Source of the DNA: Caulobacter sp. FWC26
GTDB taxonomy: Bacteria > Pseudomonadota > Alphaproteobacteria > Caulobacterales > Caulobacteraceae
DNA length: 64,000 nt
Assembly (NCBI RefSeq): GCF_002742645.2
Contig: NZ_CP033875.1
Location: 4,442,001 to 4,506,000, forward strand
Direction of reading: 5' to 3'
The notes below the pieces were generated by a model, which saw nothing but the letters and a program-made list of their open reading frames with translations, was not told the DNA's origin and searched no databases. Shown in pieces: positions 44,494 through 54,167 of the stretch. The position numbers and the translations under genes were made by a program. Positions within the stretch are counted from its first letter, which is position 1, and the number at the start of each line of letters is the position of its first letter.

Positions 44494-45336
44494 ATGTTCA
44501 GGACCATGCTGATCGCCGGGCTCGCCGCTGCGTGCTGGACGACGCCTACAATGGCCGACCCGGGCGTCGCCGCCCAGGTTGAGGCCGCCGAGCGCGCTTT
44601 CGCGGCGGACGGCTTGGCGCTGGGGATCCGGGATTCGTTTCTCAAGCACATGGCCGATGACGCGATCATGTTCGCGCCAGGGCCGGTGAACGCCAGGACG
44701 CTCTACGACAAGCGGCCCTCCAGCAAGACGCCGAAACTGGAGTGGTGGCCCCAGAGGATCATCGCGGCCCGGTCCGGCGAGCTCGCGCTGTCCGTCGGCC
44801 CGTCCGAGATCAACGACAAGCGCGGCGGTTACTTCGCGACCATCTGGCGCAAGGCGCCGGACGGGCGGTGGGCATGGATCTACGACGGCGGGGCCGCCGC
44901 CGACGCCGCAAGCGCCCCGGGTCCGGATGCGCCGACCACGCTCGACCCCGTCGCCAAGTCCGGCGAGCGCTCGGCGGCCCTCGCCTTCGACAAGGTCCGA
45001 ATCGCCGAGAGGGCCTTGGCCCAGGCGGTTGAAAGCGACGCGCCTGCCGCCTATCGACGCGCCCTGGCCGCTGACGCCTGGGTGCTGGGGCCGAAGGGAA
45101 CCGAAGGCCTGACCCCCGCCGCCGTCGCCGAACGCACAAACGCGCGGCCCCAGCGCATGGTCCTCACCCTGCGTGGCGGCGGCGCCTCCAAGGCTGGCGA
45201 CTTCGTCTGGACCCATGGCGAGGCCGGTTGGGCCGACCACCAGGAAATCATCGAACGCGCGCACTATATGCATGTCTGGCAGAAGCGCCCCGAAGGCTGG
45301 CGCTTGATCTTCGAGGCCCTGATCAACGACCGATGA
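44494..45336 (+). CDS. Exported two-domain NTF2/SnoaL-like (DUF4440-type) protein within hslVU
   Basis: This 280-residue protein has a signal peptide ([20 protein letters not shown] then A) and two NTF2-like halves: [20 protein letters not shown] with [20 protein letters not shown], and [20 protein letters not shown] with [20 protein letters not shown]. The repeated W-K/R-G-W-I/F-x pattern shows an internal duplication. Such cone folds bind small ligands or act as dimers; the function here is unknown. It begins 28 bp after hslV and its stop overlaps the hslU start as ATGA, so its translation is coupled to a cytoplasmic protease subunit although it is exported. Confidence 0.78.
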   Translation: MFRTMLIAGLAAACWTTPTMADPGVAAQVEAAERAFAADGLALGIRDSFLKHMADDAIMFAPGPVNARTLYDKRPSSKTPKLEWWPQRIIAARSGELALSVGPSEINDKRGGYFATIWRKAPDGRWAWIYDGGAAADAASAPGPDAPTTLDPVAKSGERSAALAFDKVRIAERALAQAVESDAPAAYRRALAADAWVLGPKGTEGLTPAAVAERTNARPQRMVLTLRGGGASKAGDFVWTHGEAGWADHQEIIERAHYMHVWQKRPEGWRLIFEALINDR

Positions 45337-46625
45337 CTGAGTTTTCCCCCCGCGAGATCGTCTCCGAACTGGACCGCTACATCGTCGGCCACGCTGAGGC
45401 CAAGAAGGCCGTGGCCGTAGCCCTGCGCAACCGTTGGCGCCGCCGCCGCGTGCCCGCCGACCTGCGCGATGAGGTGACCCCGAAGAACATCCTGTTGATC
45501 GGCCCCACCGGCGTCGGCAAGACCGAGATCGCCCGTCGCCTGGCCAAGCTGGCGCAGGCGCCGTTCCTGAAGGTCGAGGCCACCAAGTTCACCGAGGTCG
45601 GCTATGTCGGCCGCGACGTCGACCAGATCGTCCGCGATCTCGTCGAAAGCGCGCTGGCCATGGTGCGCGACAAGCGCCGCGCCGCTGTAAAGGCCAAGGC
45701 CGAGGGCGCCGCCGAGGAGCGCATCCTCGACGCCCTGACCGGTCCGGGCTCGACGGCCGCTCGCGAGGCGTTCCGCAAAAAGCTGCGCGCCGGCGAGCTG
45801 GACGACAAGGAGGTCGAGCTGCAGCTGGCCGACACCGGCGGCCCCAGCTTCGACATTCCCGGTCAGCCGGGCGCTGCGGTGTTCAACCTGTCGGACATGA
45901 TGAAGTCGCTGGGCGGCGGCCGCACCAAGACCCACAAGACCACCGTCTCGGGCGCCTGGGCGCCGCTGATCGCCGAGGAAAGCGACAAGCTGCTGGACCA
46001 GGAAGCCTTGACCCAGGAGGCCCTGGAACTGGCCGAGAACCATGGCATCGTGTTCCTGGACGAGATCGACAAGGTCGCCAGCTCGTCGCAGCGCTCCGGC
46101 GCGGACGTCAGCCGCGAGGGCGTTCAGCGGGATCTTCTGCCCCTGATCGAGGGCACGACAGTCTCGACCAAGCACGGGCCTGTGAAGACCGACCACATCC
46201 TGTTCATCGCCTCGGGGGCCTTCCACGTCGCCAAGCCGTCGGACCTCTTGCCCGAACTCCAGGGTCGCCTGCCGATCCGGGTGGAGCTGAAGGGACTGTC
46301 GCGCGACGACATGCGTCGGATCCTCACCGAACCGGAAGCCAACCTGATCCGCCAGCACCAGGCGCTGATGCTGACCGAGGGCGTCACCCTGACCTTCACC
46401 GATGAAGCGATCGACGCCCTGGCCGACGCAGCCGTGGCCGTGAACGGTTCGGTCGAGAACATCGGCGCCCGCCGCCTGCAGACGATCATGGAGAAGGTGG
46501 TCGAGGAGATCAGCTTTACCGCCGCCGATCGCGGCGGCGAGACCGTGACGATCGACGCGGCCTATGTGCAGGAGCGGGTGGGCGCGCTGGCGGCGAACGC
46601 GGATCTGAGCCGGTTTATTCTGTAG
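45333..46625 (+). CDS. hslU: HslU (ClpY) ATPase subunit
   Basis: This 430-residue AAA+ unfoldase feeds substrates to HslV. Walker A GPTGVGKT is at residues 57-64, the pore region GYVGRDV is near 91, the I-domain spans about 110-240, and Walker B is VFLDEID (about 235-245). The C-terminal end SRFIL docks into HslV. ATG 45333 overlaps the preceding stop codon; the longer frame upstream lies inside that gene. Length equals the family norm. Confidence 0.95.
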   Translation: MTEFSPREIVSELDRYIVGHAEAKKAVAVALRNRWRRRRVPADLRDEVTPKNILLIGPTGVGKTEIARRLAKLAQAPFLKVEATKFTEVGYVGRDVDQIVRDLVESALAMVRDKRRAAVKAKAEGAAEERILDALTGPGSTAAREAFRKKLRAGELDDKEVELQLADTGGPSFDIPGQPGAAVFNLSDMMKSLGGGRTKTHKTTVSGAWAPLIAEESDKLLDQEALTQEALELAENHGIVFLDEIDKVASSSQRSGADVSREGVQRDLLPLIEGTTVSTKHGPVKTDHILFIASGAFHVAKPSDLLPELQGRLPIRVELKGLSRDDMRRILTEPEANLIRQHQALMLTEGVTLTFTDEAIDALADAAVAVNGSVENIGARRLQTIMEKVVEEISFTAADRGGETVTIDAAYVQERVGALAANADLSRFIL

Positions 46626-46629
46626 CTTC

Positions 46630-46780
46630 AGACCTTTTCCCTGAGGGGAGAAGGAGGACCCGCGCCGCAGGCGTGCGGGATGAGGGGTTACGGCGGTCGA
46701 CGCCTTATCCCCTCACCCCCCCCATCGCTTCGCGGCGGGCCCCGCCCTCTCCCTCTGGGAGAGGGAATCTCTGCGCCGCC
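46630..46780. repeat. CCCTC/GAGGG palindromic repeat between hslU and the ada-like gene
   Basis: The region contains CCCTGAGGGG, a CCGCGCC/GGCGTGCGG-like arm, TTATCCCCTCACCCCCCCCATC and CTCTCCCTCTGGGAGAG (a near-perfect dyad at 46757-46773). It matches in style the repeats at 19188-19262 and 48980-49095. Its distal 70 bp lie inside the 3' end of the ada-like gene. Confidence 0.6.
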
Positions 46781-47661
46781 TCCATCCCCAGGATCGCCGC
46801 CTTGCGGGCGAGACCCCAATGATAACCCGTCAACCGCCCGTCCTTGGCGATCGCGCGATGACAAGGGATCAGAAGCGAGATCGGATTGGCCCCAATGGCG
46901 CCGCCGGTCGCCTGGAAGGCCCCGGGCTTTCCGGCCCAGGCGGCGACCTGGCCATAGGTGGCGGTCTCGCCGGCCTTGATGTTCAGCAAGGCCTTCCAAA
47001 CCTGGATGTGGAACGGGGAACCGATCAGCACAACAGGTAAAGGCCCTTCCCCACCCGCGAAGGCGCGAAGGGCCATCGTCTGGGCGGCGCGGTCATCTTG
47101 AGTCCAGTCGGCGGCCGGGAAGCGACGGTGCATGTCGGCGAAGCAGGCCGCATCGTCACCATCGGAAAACGCCAGGCCCGCCAGGCCTCGCTCGGCGATC
47201 ACGAATAGGCCCTGGCCAAAAGGCGTCGGCGCCCAGCCCCAGCGCAGGCGCATGCCCGCGCCACGCCGCCGCACCTCGCCCGGCGTGGCGGCCTCCTGGG
47301 CGATGAACAGGTCGTGCAGGCGCGATGGCCCCGAAAGCCCGGCGTCGAAGGCCGCGTCCAGAACCGTGCCGCCGGCCTCCAGCGAGCGTCGCGCCTCGGC
47401 GTGAGCGATAGCCGATACGAAGGTCTTCGGACTCACCCCCGCCCAGCGGGTGAAGATGCGCTGGAAATGGAACGGCGAAAGGCCGACCGCCTGGGCGGCG
47501 TCATCCAGGGACGGATGTTCGGACCACCGCTCGGCCAGCCAGTCGAGCGCCTTGGCCATGCGGTGATAATCGACCGAGCGCTCGGCCAAGCGGGCCAGCT
47601 CCTGGCGCGCGGCCTCGGAAATGGCGTCGGAAAAGGGGGATGCGTCGTAAGCCATGGTCAT
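46705..47661 (-). CDS. Ada-like fusion: AraC-type HTH plus O6-methylguanine-DNA methyltransferase
   Basis: This 318-residue protein lacks the N-terminal zinc/phosphotriester domain of E. coli Ada. It has an AraC HTH (about residues 38-130, with SLDDAAQAVGLSPFHFQRIF) and a C-terminal MGMT domain (about 140-295). The methyl-accepting Cys is in SLLIPCHRAIAKDG. It repairs O6-alkylguanine and may activate repair genes. The last 20 or so residues (RFPLPEGEGGARREAMGGVR) are encoded by a dispersed intergenic repeat, so the native C-terminus was replaced or extended. ATG 47655 is an alternative start. Confidence 0.87.
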   Translation of the reverse strand: MTMAYDASPFSDAISEAARQELARLAERSVDYHRMAKALDWLAERWSEHPSLDDAAQAVGLSPFHFQRIFTRWAGVSPKTFVSAIAHAEARRSLEAGGTVLDAAFDAGLSGPSRLHDLFIAQEAATPGEVRRRGAGMRLRWGWAPTPFGQGLFVIAERGLAGLAFSDGDDAACFADMHRRFPAADWTQDDRAAQTMALRAFAGGEGPLPVVLIGSPFHIQVWKALLNIKAGETATYGQVAAWAGKPGAFQATGGAIGANPISLLIPCHRAIAKDGRLTGYHWGLARKAAILGMEAAQRFPLPEGEGGARREAMGGVRG

Positions 47662-47707
47662 AGGCTAGACCCACGGCCCTGCACCGTCCGCCCGGTTCTT
47701 GCGCCGA

Positions 47708-48184
47708 TCAAGACCAGCGCTCGTTGCGGGCCGATCGGATCGCGTCCTTAAGCGCGTTGGCGAGCTCCACGCGCTGGTCCGGTCCAAGGGCGCGCGCCAG
47801 AGTCAGGCGCTTTCGATGGATCATCAGTCGAACGCGAACCTCGTGCTCGCCAGGCTGCTCGACGCCGACCCGCGTGAAGGCCGTCGCGGACGTCCAGACC
47901 GTACGCGCGCCTTTCTCATCCTCGCGGCTGACCGTCACCGCCTCAGCCGTGACCTGAATCCGCTCCACCCGGCGCGCGGCCCGCTCGCTGGCGCGCAAGG
48001 CGACCCACAGCGCCAGGACGTCGAGACCAAGGAACGGCAAAACAGGCGGCGCGCGGATCACGATCAGGAAGATCGCCACCAGCACGTTGAACGCCATGAC
48101 CACGGCCAGCAGCACCGCACCGCCCTGCGGGCTCAGCGATCGGTGCGGCGCGATCACCCGGTCCATGTAGAACGGCTTGGCCAT
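47708..48184 (-). CDS. DUF2244 membrane protein
   Basis: This 158-residue protein has the DUF2244 layout: a short N-terminal region beginning MAKPFYMDRVIAPHRSLS, two close transmembrane helices (about residues 23-65), then a cytoplasmic beta-rich domain with VERIQVTAEAVTVSRED. The function is unknown; family members are widespread in alphaproteobacteria. It is divergent from nth, 63 bp apart. Confidence 0.82.
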   Translation of the reverse strand: MAKPFYMDRVIAPHRSLSPQGGAVLLAVVMAFNVLVAIFLIVIRAPPVLPFLGLDVLALWVALRASERAARRVERIQVTAEAVTVSREDEKGARTVWTSATAFTRVGVEQPGEHEVRVRLMIHRKRLTLARALGPDQRVELANALKDAIRSARNERWS

Positions 48185-48247
48185 GGCGCGAATTTAGGTG
48201 TCCGCCGCGCTCTTGGCGAGCGGAGTCCTCCACGGCATGGTCGCCCC

Positions 48248-48973
48248 ATGGTCAAGACTCCCCGCAAAGCCGCTTCAGTCAGCAAGATCCCGGTCCGCAA
48301 GGCCGTCAAGAAACCCGTCAAGCGGCTCTCGCCGGCCCAGCGCGAGCGCGTCGCGGTTCTGTTCGACCGGTTCGAGGGCCTGGACCTGCATCCCAAGACC
48401 GAACTGAACTACTCCAACCCTTATGAGCTGGTCACCGCCGTCGCCCTGTCGGCCCAGGCCACCGACGTTCAGGTCAACAAGGCCACCGGGCCGCTGTTCC
48501 AGATCGCCAACAGCGCCGAGGCGATGCTGGCGCTGGGGGAAGAGGGGCTGATCAAGTACATCGCCTCGATCGGCCTGTTCCGCAGCAAGGCCAAGAACGT
48601 CATCGCCGCCGCCCGCATCATCATCGAAAAGCACGGCGGTCAGGTTCCGCTGAACCGCGAGGATCTCGAGGCGCTGCCCGGCGTTGGCCGTAAAACCGCC
48701 AGCGTGGTGCTGAACGAACTGGACATCGAGCCCGCCATCGCCGTCGACACCCACGTCTTCCGAGTTTCCCATCGCCTGAAGCTGTCGGCCGGTAAAACCC
48801 CCGACGCCGTCGAGCAGGACCTGATGCGGGTGGTCCCCCCGCCATACCAGACCCGCGCGCACCACTGGCTGATCCTGCACGGCCGCTATATCTGCGTAGC
48901 CAGGAAGCCCAAGTGCGAGATCTGCAAGATCAGTGATCTATGTCCCTCCCGGGAGCTGTTCTTGGGGGCGTAG
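48248..48973 (+). CDS. nth: Endonuclease III
   Basis: This 241-residue DNA glycosylase/AP lyase removes oxidised pyrimidines. The helix-hairpin-helix LPGVGRKTASVVL carries the catalytic Lys, the Asp is in AVDTHVFRVSHR, and the C-terminal 4Fe-4S cluster has the canonical C-x6-C-x2-C-x5-C spacing (CVARKPKCEICKISDLC). A basic N-terminal extension (about 30 residues, MVKTPRKAASVSKI onward) precedes the core. ATG 48248 is the first start in frame with family resemblance. Confidence 0.94.
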   Translation: MVKTPRKAASVSKIPVRKAVKKPVKRLSPAQRERVAVLFDRFEGLDLHPKTELNYSNPYELVTAVALSAQATDVQVNKATGPLFQIANSAEAMLALGEEGLIKYIASIGLFRSKAKNVIAAARIIIEKHGGQVPLNREDLEALPGVGRKTASVVLNELDIEPAIAVDTHVFRVSHRLKLSAGKTPDAVEQDLMRVVPPPYQTRAHHWLILHGRYICVARKPKCEICKISDLCPSRELFLGA

Positions 48974-48979
48974 TCCCAA

Positions 48980-49095
48980 AATCCTCTCCCTATGGGAGAG
49001 GTGTCGGCGCAGCCGACGGAGAGGGGAGGGGCCGGACCAGGACAGCTTCCCCCTCCGGCGCTTCGCGCCACCTCCCCGCCAGGGGGAGGATTTAT
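48980..49095. repeat. Palindromic repeat between nth and the ATP-grasp gene
   Basis: A perfect 8-bp dyad, CCTCTCCC-TAT-GGGAGAGG (48983-49001), is followed by GTCGGC-GCA-GCCGAC, GAGGGGAGGGG and a CTTCCCCCTCC/CCAGGGGGAGG arm. It fills the gap between two convergent genes and is a member of the CCCTCC repeat family of this window. Confidence 0.7.
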
Positions 49096-49096
49096 C

Positions 49097-49954
49097 TCAC
49101 CCGATCGCCCGTATCACCGACGCCGCGAACGCCGCGCCCTTGTCGTGGGCGTGTTCGAGAAAGAGGTCTGGCTCGATGACCTCCAGCTCCATCAGCTGCG
49201 GCGTGTGGTCGAGACCCCGAATCAGGTCGACGCGCGCATAGGTCAGCGGTCGCCCAGCGACTTCCAGCACCATCGCCGCCGCGCGCAGCGCTTCGGGCTC
49301 GGGCGCGACCTCGCTGACCCGGCCGCCGAACTGCGGCTGGACGCGGAAATCGCCGTCGACGGCGACCTTGGCCACCGCGTGACTGAAGCGGCCATCGAAG
49401 AAGAACAACGAGAGCTCCCCCTCCTCGCCCACCGCCGGCAGGAAAGGCTGGATCAGGGCCGGGCCGGCCGGACCGCCGTCCAGCGAACCGCGACGCCTGA
49501 GCCGGATCGTCTCATGCGAGCCGGCCGAGATCTGCGGTTTGACCACCACCTCGTCGACCCCGAAGGCGTCGAAGGCAGCCTCAACCGCTTCGGATGTCAG
49601 TCGGTCGTGCGCGTGGGTCGGCACAACGGGCGCGCCCTTGGCGGCCAGCTCGACCAGATAGGTCTTGGTGGTGTTCCAGCGCAGCACCGAGGGCGGGTTC
49701 GCCATCCGCACGCCACTCGCTTGGAAGGCGTCGAGCTGCGCGAACCAGTCGGCCTGCCGGGCATGATACCCCCAGGCCAGGGACGGCATGACCAAGCGCG
49801 CCTGGCTCGGCGCGACCGGATCGGTCCAGGGCTGAGCCTCGACCGTCAGACCGTGGGCGCGAAGCGGCGCGGCCAAGCGCTCGAACAGGGTCGACCAGCT
49901 GTCGCCATAGCGATGCTCGTCACGGGCTGGGACCAGGAGCAGGACGTCGACCAT
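49097..49954 (-). CDS. ATP-grasp ligase of unknown specificity
   Basis: This 285-residue protein starts at ATG 49954 (MVDVLLLVPARDEHRYGDSW) and has an ATP-grasp fold: a central VDEVVVKPQISAGSHETIRL segment with the nucleotide-binding Lys, then an acceptor half ending YARVDLIRGLDHTPQLMELE, where the Asp, Glu and next Glu bind metal. Family relatives include cycloserine-ligase-like DcsG and RimK/glutathione synthetase-like enzymes. The substrate is unknown. The frame is open upstream of the chosen start but overlaps the promoter of the divergent kinase gene. Confidence 0.82.
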   Translation of the reverse strand: MVDVLLLVPARDEHRYGDSWSTLFERLAAPLRAHGLTVEAQPWTDPVAPSQARLVMPSLAWGYHARQADWFAQLDAFQASGVRMANPPSVLRWNTTKTYLVELAAKGAPVVPTHAHDRLTSEAVEAAFDAFGVDEVVVKPQISAGSHETIRLRRRGSLDGGPAGPALIQPFLPAVGEEGELSLFFFDGRFSHAVAKVAVDGDFRVQPQFGGRVSEVAPEPEALRAAAMVLEVAGRPLTYARVDLIRGLDHTPQLMELEVIEPDLFLEHAHDKGAAFAASVIRAIG

Positions 49955-49970
49955 CGGTTTACCCAGGCTT

Positions 49971-49978
49971 GCTAGAAC
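49971..49978 (+). promoter_or_regulatory. Candidate sigma-73 -10 element upstream of the kinase/his operon
   Basis: GCTAGAAC matches the Caulobacter housekeeping -10 consensus GCTANAWC fully. A clear TTGAC-type -35 at the proper spacing is not seen. It would give a leader of roughly 110 nt. Confidence 0.3.
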
Positions 49979-50098
49979 AGCGGAGCTAGGATGTCGCACG
50001 CCTTTGGGCAACCCTCGCGTTGCCACAGCGGACCACATCCTTTAATCGAAACGCGACTTGGACCTTCGGTCCTGTTCTTTCAAAGGTTTTTCCGCCCC

Positions 50099-51088
50099 AT
50101 GACCGCGCTCTACGACGTCGCCGCCATCGGCAACGCCATTGTCGACGTCATCGCCCAGTGCGACGACGCCTTCCTTGAGCGCGAAGGCCTGGTGAAGGGC
50201 TCGATGGCCCTGATCGATCCGGCGCGCGCCGCCAGCCTGTACGACGTGATGTCGGCGGCGATCGAGGCCTCGGGCGGCAGCGCCGCCAACACCGTGGCCG
50301 GCGTGGCCAGCTTTGGCGGCAAGGCCGCGTTCCTCGGCAAGGTCGCGGACGACCAGCTGGGCCGCGTGTTCCGCCACGACATGAACGCGATCGGCTGCGT
50401 GTTCACGACCCCGCCGTTGGCCGAGGGGCCGGCGACGGCCCAGAGCCTGATCAACGTCACGCCCGACGCCCAGCGCACCATGTCGACCTACCTGGGCGCC
50501 TGCGTCGAGCTGAACCCCGCCGACGTCGACCCCGAGATCATCGAAGCCGCGCAGATCTCGTATCTGGAAGGCTATCTGTTCGATCCGCCGGAAGCTCGCC
50601 GCGCCTTCGCCAAGGCCGCCGCCCTGGCGCACGGCGCAGGCCGCAAGATCGCCTTGACCCTGTCGGACAGCTTCGTCGTCGACCGCCATCGTGGCGCCCT
50701 GCTCGGCTTTGTCGAGACCCAGTGCGACATCGTCTTCGCCAACGCCGCCGAAGTCTGCGCTCTGTTCGAGACCGACGATTTTGACGCGGCGGTGAAGGCG
50801 CTGGCCGAGCGCTGCGAGATCGCCGCCGTGACCCGCAGCGAAAAGGGTTCTGTCGTCGCCGCAAACGGGCAGTTGCACGAAATCTCGGCCTACCCCGTGG
50901 AAAAAGTCGTGGACACGACCGGCGCGGGCGACCAATACGCCGCTGGATTCCTCTTTGGCCTGTCGCAAGGCCGCCCGCTGCCTATCTGTGGCCAGTTGGG
51001 CAGCCTGGCGGCCGCCGAGGTGATCGACCACTACGGTCCGCGTCCGCAGGTTTCCCTGCGCGAGCTGGCCGCAAAGAACGGACTTTAG
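50099..51088 (+). CDS. PfkB-family kinase, adenosine-kinase-like
   Basis: This 329-residue ribokinase-superfamily enzyme has the PfkB signatures [20 protein letters not shown] (about residue 58) and [16 protein letters not shown], with the catalytic Asp of GAGD near 278. The nearest remembered family is adenosine kinase. It begins at ATG 50099 and ends 8 bp before hisB, so it heads the histidine gene run. Phosphorylation of adenosine or a related nucleoside would link it to purine salvage, a pathway that also meets histidine synthesis. Confidence 0.88.
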   Translation: MTALYDVAAIGNAIVDVIAQCDDAFLEREGLVKGSMALIDPARAASLYDVMSAAIEASGGSAANTVAGVASFGGKAAFLGKVADDQLGRVFRHDMNAIGCVFTTPPLAEGPATAQSLINVTPDAQRTMSTYLGACVELNPADVDPEIIEAAQISYLEGYLFDPPEARRAFAKAAALAHGAGRKIALTLSDSFVVDRHRGALLGFVETQCDIVFANAAEVCALFETDDFDAAVKALAERCEIAAVTRSEKGSVVAANGQLHEISAYPVEKVVDTTGAGDQYAAGFLFGLSQGRPLPICGQLGSLAAAEVIDHYGPRPQVSLRELAAKNGL

Positions 51089-51095
51089 AGCTCAG

Positions 51096-51686
51096 ATGGC
51101 CCGCACCGCTGAAGTGGTCCGCGAGACGAAGGAGACCCAGATCCGGGTCTGGATCGATCTCGACGGGACCGGCGTCTCGACGATCTCCACCGGCATTGGT
51201 TTCTACGACCACATGCTGGAGAGCTTCGCGCGCCATGGCGGGTTCGACCTGAAGGTCGAGACCAAGGGCGATCTGCACATCGACATGCACCATACGGTCG
51301 AAGACACCGGCATCGTGCTGGGCCAGGCGATCCACAAGGCGCTTGACGGATTCAAGGGCATCCGCCGTTTCGGCTCAGCCTATATCCCGATGGACGAGAC
51401 CCTGACCCGCTGCGCCATCGACCTGTCGAACCGGCCCTATCTGATCTGGAAGGTCGAGTTCAAGCGGCCCAAGGTCGGGGAGATGGACACCGAGCTCTTC
51501 AAGGAGTTCCACCACGCGTTCGCCATGAACAGCGGGGCGTGCGTGCACCTGGAGACCCTGTACGGCGACAACACCCACCATGTCGCCGAAAGCGGCTTCA
51601 AGGCCCTGGCCCGGGCGCTGCGTCAGGCGGTCGAGATCGACCCCAAGACCGGCGGCCGGGCTCCGTCCACCAAGGGCGTGCTGTAG
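51096..51686 (+). CDS. hisB: Imidazoleglycerol-phosphate dehydratase
   Basis: This 196-residue enzyme carries out the sixth step of histidine synthesis. The metal-binding motifs [30 protein letters not shown] and [18 protein letters not shown] are all present. It is monofunctional, without the phosphatase domain of E. coli HisB. It opens the hisBHAFE run. Confidence 0.95.
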   Translation: MARTAEVVRETKETQIRVWIDLDGTGVSTISTGIGFYDHMLESFARHGGFDLKVETKGDLHIDMHHTVEDTGIVLGQAIHKALDGFKGIRRFGSAYIPMDETLTRCAIDLSNRPYLIWKVEFKRPKVGEMDTELFKEFHHAFAMNSGACVHLETLYGDNTHHVAESGFKALARALRQAVEIDPKTGGRAPSTKGVL

Positions 51687-51698
51687 GAACCTGATTTC

Positions 51699-52340
51699 AT
51701 GCAGACCGTCGCCCTGATCGATTACGGGTCGGGCAACCTGCGTTCGGCCGAGAAGGCCCTGCGCGAGGCGGCCCGCCGCCGCGCGCTCGACGCCGACATC
51801 GTTGTCACCGCCGACCCCGACCTTGTCGCCAAGGCCGACCGCGTCTTCCTGCCTGGCGTCGGCGCCTTCGCCTCGTGCCGCGCTGGCCTGGACGCCACAG
51901 GCGTCTACGAGGCCATGAACCAAGCCGTGCATGGCCGCGGCGTTCCGTTCATGGGCATCTGCGTCGGCCACCAGCTCCTGGCCACCGAGGGCCTGGAGTT
52001 CGGCGTCACCCCCGGTCTGGACTGGATCCATGGCCAAGTGAAGAAGCTTGAGCCCAACGATCCCTCGCTGACCATCCCGCACATGGGTTGGAACGCGATC
52101 AGCTTCACGCGCGCTCATGCCCTGTTCGCAGGCATCGCGGACGGCGCCCACATGTACTTCGCCAATTCGTTCGCCCTGACCCCTTCCCATGTGGAAGATG
52201 TCGTCGCGACCGCCGATCACGGCGGAACGTTCACGGCCGCTGTGGCCAAGGACAATGTCGCGGGCGTACAGTTCCACCCCGAAAAATCACAAGCCTCAGG
52301 GCTCGCCCTGCTCGCCAACTTCCTGGAATGGCGCCCATGA
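51699..52340 (+). CDS. hisH: Imidazole glycerol phosphate synthase, glutaminase subunit
   Basis: This 213-residue class-I glutamine amidotransferase supplies ammonia to HisF. Cys88 lies in GICVGHQLL, and the His and Glu lie in VQFHPEKS (about residue 193). It is 12 bp from hisB and its end overlaps hisA by an ATGA. Length is normal. Confidence 0.95.
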   Translation: MQTVALIDYGSGNLRSAEKALREAARRRALDADIVVTADPDLVAKADRVFLPGVGAFASCRAGLDATGVYEAMNQAVHGRGVPFMGICVGHQLLATEGLEFGVTPGLDWIHGQVKKLEPNDPSLTIPHMGWNAISFTRAHALFAGIADGAHMYFANSFALTPSHVEDVVATADHGGTFTAAVAKDNVAGVQFHPEKSQASGLALLANFLEWRP

Positions 52341-53062
52341 TCCTCTATCCCGCCATCGACCTGAAGGACGGCCAGTGCGTGCGCCTGCTGCATGGCGACA
52401 TGGACAAGGCCACGGTCTTCAACACCTCGCCCGCCGACCAGGCCCAGCGCTTCGTCCAGGACGGCTTTTCCTGGCTGCACGTCGTTGATCTGAACGGCGC
52501 GATCGAGGGCAAGTCGGTCAATACGGCAGCGGTCGAGACGATCCTGGAGTCGATCTCGATCCCGGTGCAGCTGGGCGGCGGCATCCGCACGCTGGAGGGC
52601 GTCGAGGCCTGGATCGAGGCGGGCGTTTCGCGCGTCATCCTCGGCACTGTGGCTGTGCATGACCCGGAACTGGTCAAGAAGGCCGCGCGCCTGTGGCCCG
52701 AGCAGATCGCCGTCGCGGTCGACGTCCGGGACGGCAAGGTCGCGGTCGACGGCTGGACGGGCCTCTCAGACATCGACGCCATCACCCTGGGCAAACGATT
52801 CGAGGACGCCGGCGTCGCCGCTCTGATCGTCACCGACATCAGCCGCGACGGCGCCCTGACCGGCGTCAATGTCGAGGGCGTGGGCGAACTGGCCGACGCG
52901 GTCTCTATTCCCGTCATCGCCTCGGGCGGCGTCGCCGCCGTTGCCGACATCGAACGCCTGAAGGCCCGCAAGGGCGTCGAGATCGCCGGCGCGATCCTGG
53001 GCCGCTCGCTCTATGCCGGCACCATCAAGCCGTCCGAAGCCCTGATCGCGGCGGCCGCCTGA
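52337..53062 (+). CDS. hisA: HisA isomerase (ProFAR isomerase)
   Basis: This 241-residue TIM barrel catalyses the fourth step of histidine synthesis, ProFAR to PRFAR. The start ATG 52337 overlaps the hisH stop. Catalytic-site regions [29 protein letters not shown] and [13 protein letters not shown] are conserved. It overlaps hisF by one base (TGATG). Confidence 0.95.
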   Translation: MILYPAIDLKDGQCVRLLHGDMDKATVFNTSPADQAQRFVQDGFSWLHVVDLNGAIEGKSVNTAAVETILESISIPVQLGGGIRTLEGVEAWIEAGVSRVILGTVAVHDPELVKKAARLWPEQIAVAVDVRDGKVAVDGWTGLSDIDAITLGKRFEDAGVAALIVTDISRDGALTGVNVEGVGELADAVSIPVIASGGVAAVADIERLKARKGVEIAGAILGRSLYAGTIKPSEALIAAAA

Positions 53063-53844
53063 TGCTGAAGACCCGGATCATTCCCTGCCTCGACGTGAAG
53101 GACGGGCGGGTGGTCAAGGGGGTCAACTTCGTCTCCCTGCGCGACGCCGGCGATCCTGTGGAGCAGGCGCGCGCCTATGACGCCGCCGGCGCGGACGAGC
53201 TGATGTTCCTGGACATTACCGCTTCCAGCGAGGGTCGCGGCCTGATCCTGGAGGTCATTTCGCGCACCGCCGAGGTCTGCTTCATGCCCGTTTCGGTCGG
53301 CGGGGGCGTGCGGCAGGTCTCGGACATGCGCCGCCTGCTGCTGGCCGGCGCCGACAAGGTCTCGGTCAACACCGCCGCCGTCGAGAACCCCGACCTGATC
53401 GCCGGCGGCGCCGACGCCTTCGGGGCCCAGTGCGTGGTCGTGGCTATCGACGCCAAGGCGCGCGAGGACGGCTCGGGCTGGAACGTCTGGACCTATGGCG
53501 GTCGCAAGGACACCGGCATCGACGTGGTCGAATGGGCCGCCAAGGTCGTCGAGCGCGGCGCGGGCGAGATCCTGCTGACCTCGATGGACCGCGACGGCGC
53601 CAAGATCGGCTACGATATCCCGCTGCTGAAGGCCGTGACGGCCGAGGTCACCGTGCCGGTGATCGCCTCGGGCGGCGCGGGCAAGACCGAACACCTGGTG
53701 GAGGCCGCCCGCGACGGCCACGCCGCCGCCGTGCTGGCCGCCTCGATCTTCCACTTCGGTGAGATCTCAATCGGCGAGGCCAAGCAGGCCATGGCTGACG
53801 CCGGCATCCCGGTACGCCTGGACGCGCTGAAGGGGACCGCATGA
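53062..53844 (+). CDS. hisF: Imidazole glycerol phosphate synthase, cyclase subunit
   Basis: This 260-residue TIM barrel joins with HisH to form imidazole glycerol phosphate. Asp11 in [15 protein letters not shown] and the second catalytic Asp in [15 protein letters not shown] are present, as are [13 protein letters not shown] and [11 protein letters not shown]. It is paralogous to hisA and its stop overlaps the hisE ATG. Confidence 0.96.
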   Translation: MLKTRIIPCLDVKDGRVVKGVNFVSLRDAGDPVEQARAYDAAGADELMFLDITASSEGRGLILEVISRTAEVCFMPVSVGGGVRQVSDMRRLLLAGADKVSVNTAAVENPDLIAGGADAFGAQCVVVAIDAKAREDGSGWNVWTYGGRKDTGIDVVEWAAKVVERGAGEILLTSMDRDGAKIGYDIPLLKAVTAEVTVPVIASGGAGKTEHLVEAARDGHAAAVLAASIFHFGEISIGEAKQAMADAGIPVRLDALKGTA

Positions 53845-54167
53845 GCCAGCGCCTGACCGACGTCCTGCAACGCCTGGCCGCGACCATCGAAGCCCGCAAG
53901 GGCGGCGATCCGTCGGTGTCCTATACGGCGAAGCTGCTGAATGACCCGGCCCTCGCCGCCAAGAAGCTGGGCGAGGAGGCCGTCGAGACGGTGATCGCGG
54001 CTGTGGGGCAGGATCCTGACGCGCTGGCTGCGGAAAGCGCCGACCTGCTCTACCACTGGCTGGCCCTGATGGCCGCCTCGGGCGTCTCGCTGGACGCCGT
54101 GGCCAAGAACCTGGAAGCGCGCGAAGGCACTTCGGGCATCGCAGAGAAGGCGTCGCGGAAGGGCTAA
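53841..54167 (+). CDS. hisE: Phosphoribosyl-ATP pyrophosphohydrolase
   Basis: This 108-residue all-helical enzyme carries out the second step of histidine synthesis. The MazG-like metal sites are in [20 protein letters not shown] and [13 protein letters not shown]. It closes the his run and overlaps the stop of the convergent Smr gene by 4 bp. Confidence 0.95.
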   Translation: MSQRLTDVLQRLAATIEARKGGDPSVSYTAKLLNDPALAAKKLGEEAVETVIAAVGQDPDALAAESADLLYHWLALMAASGVSLDAVAKNLEAREGTSGIAEKASRKG

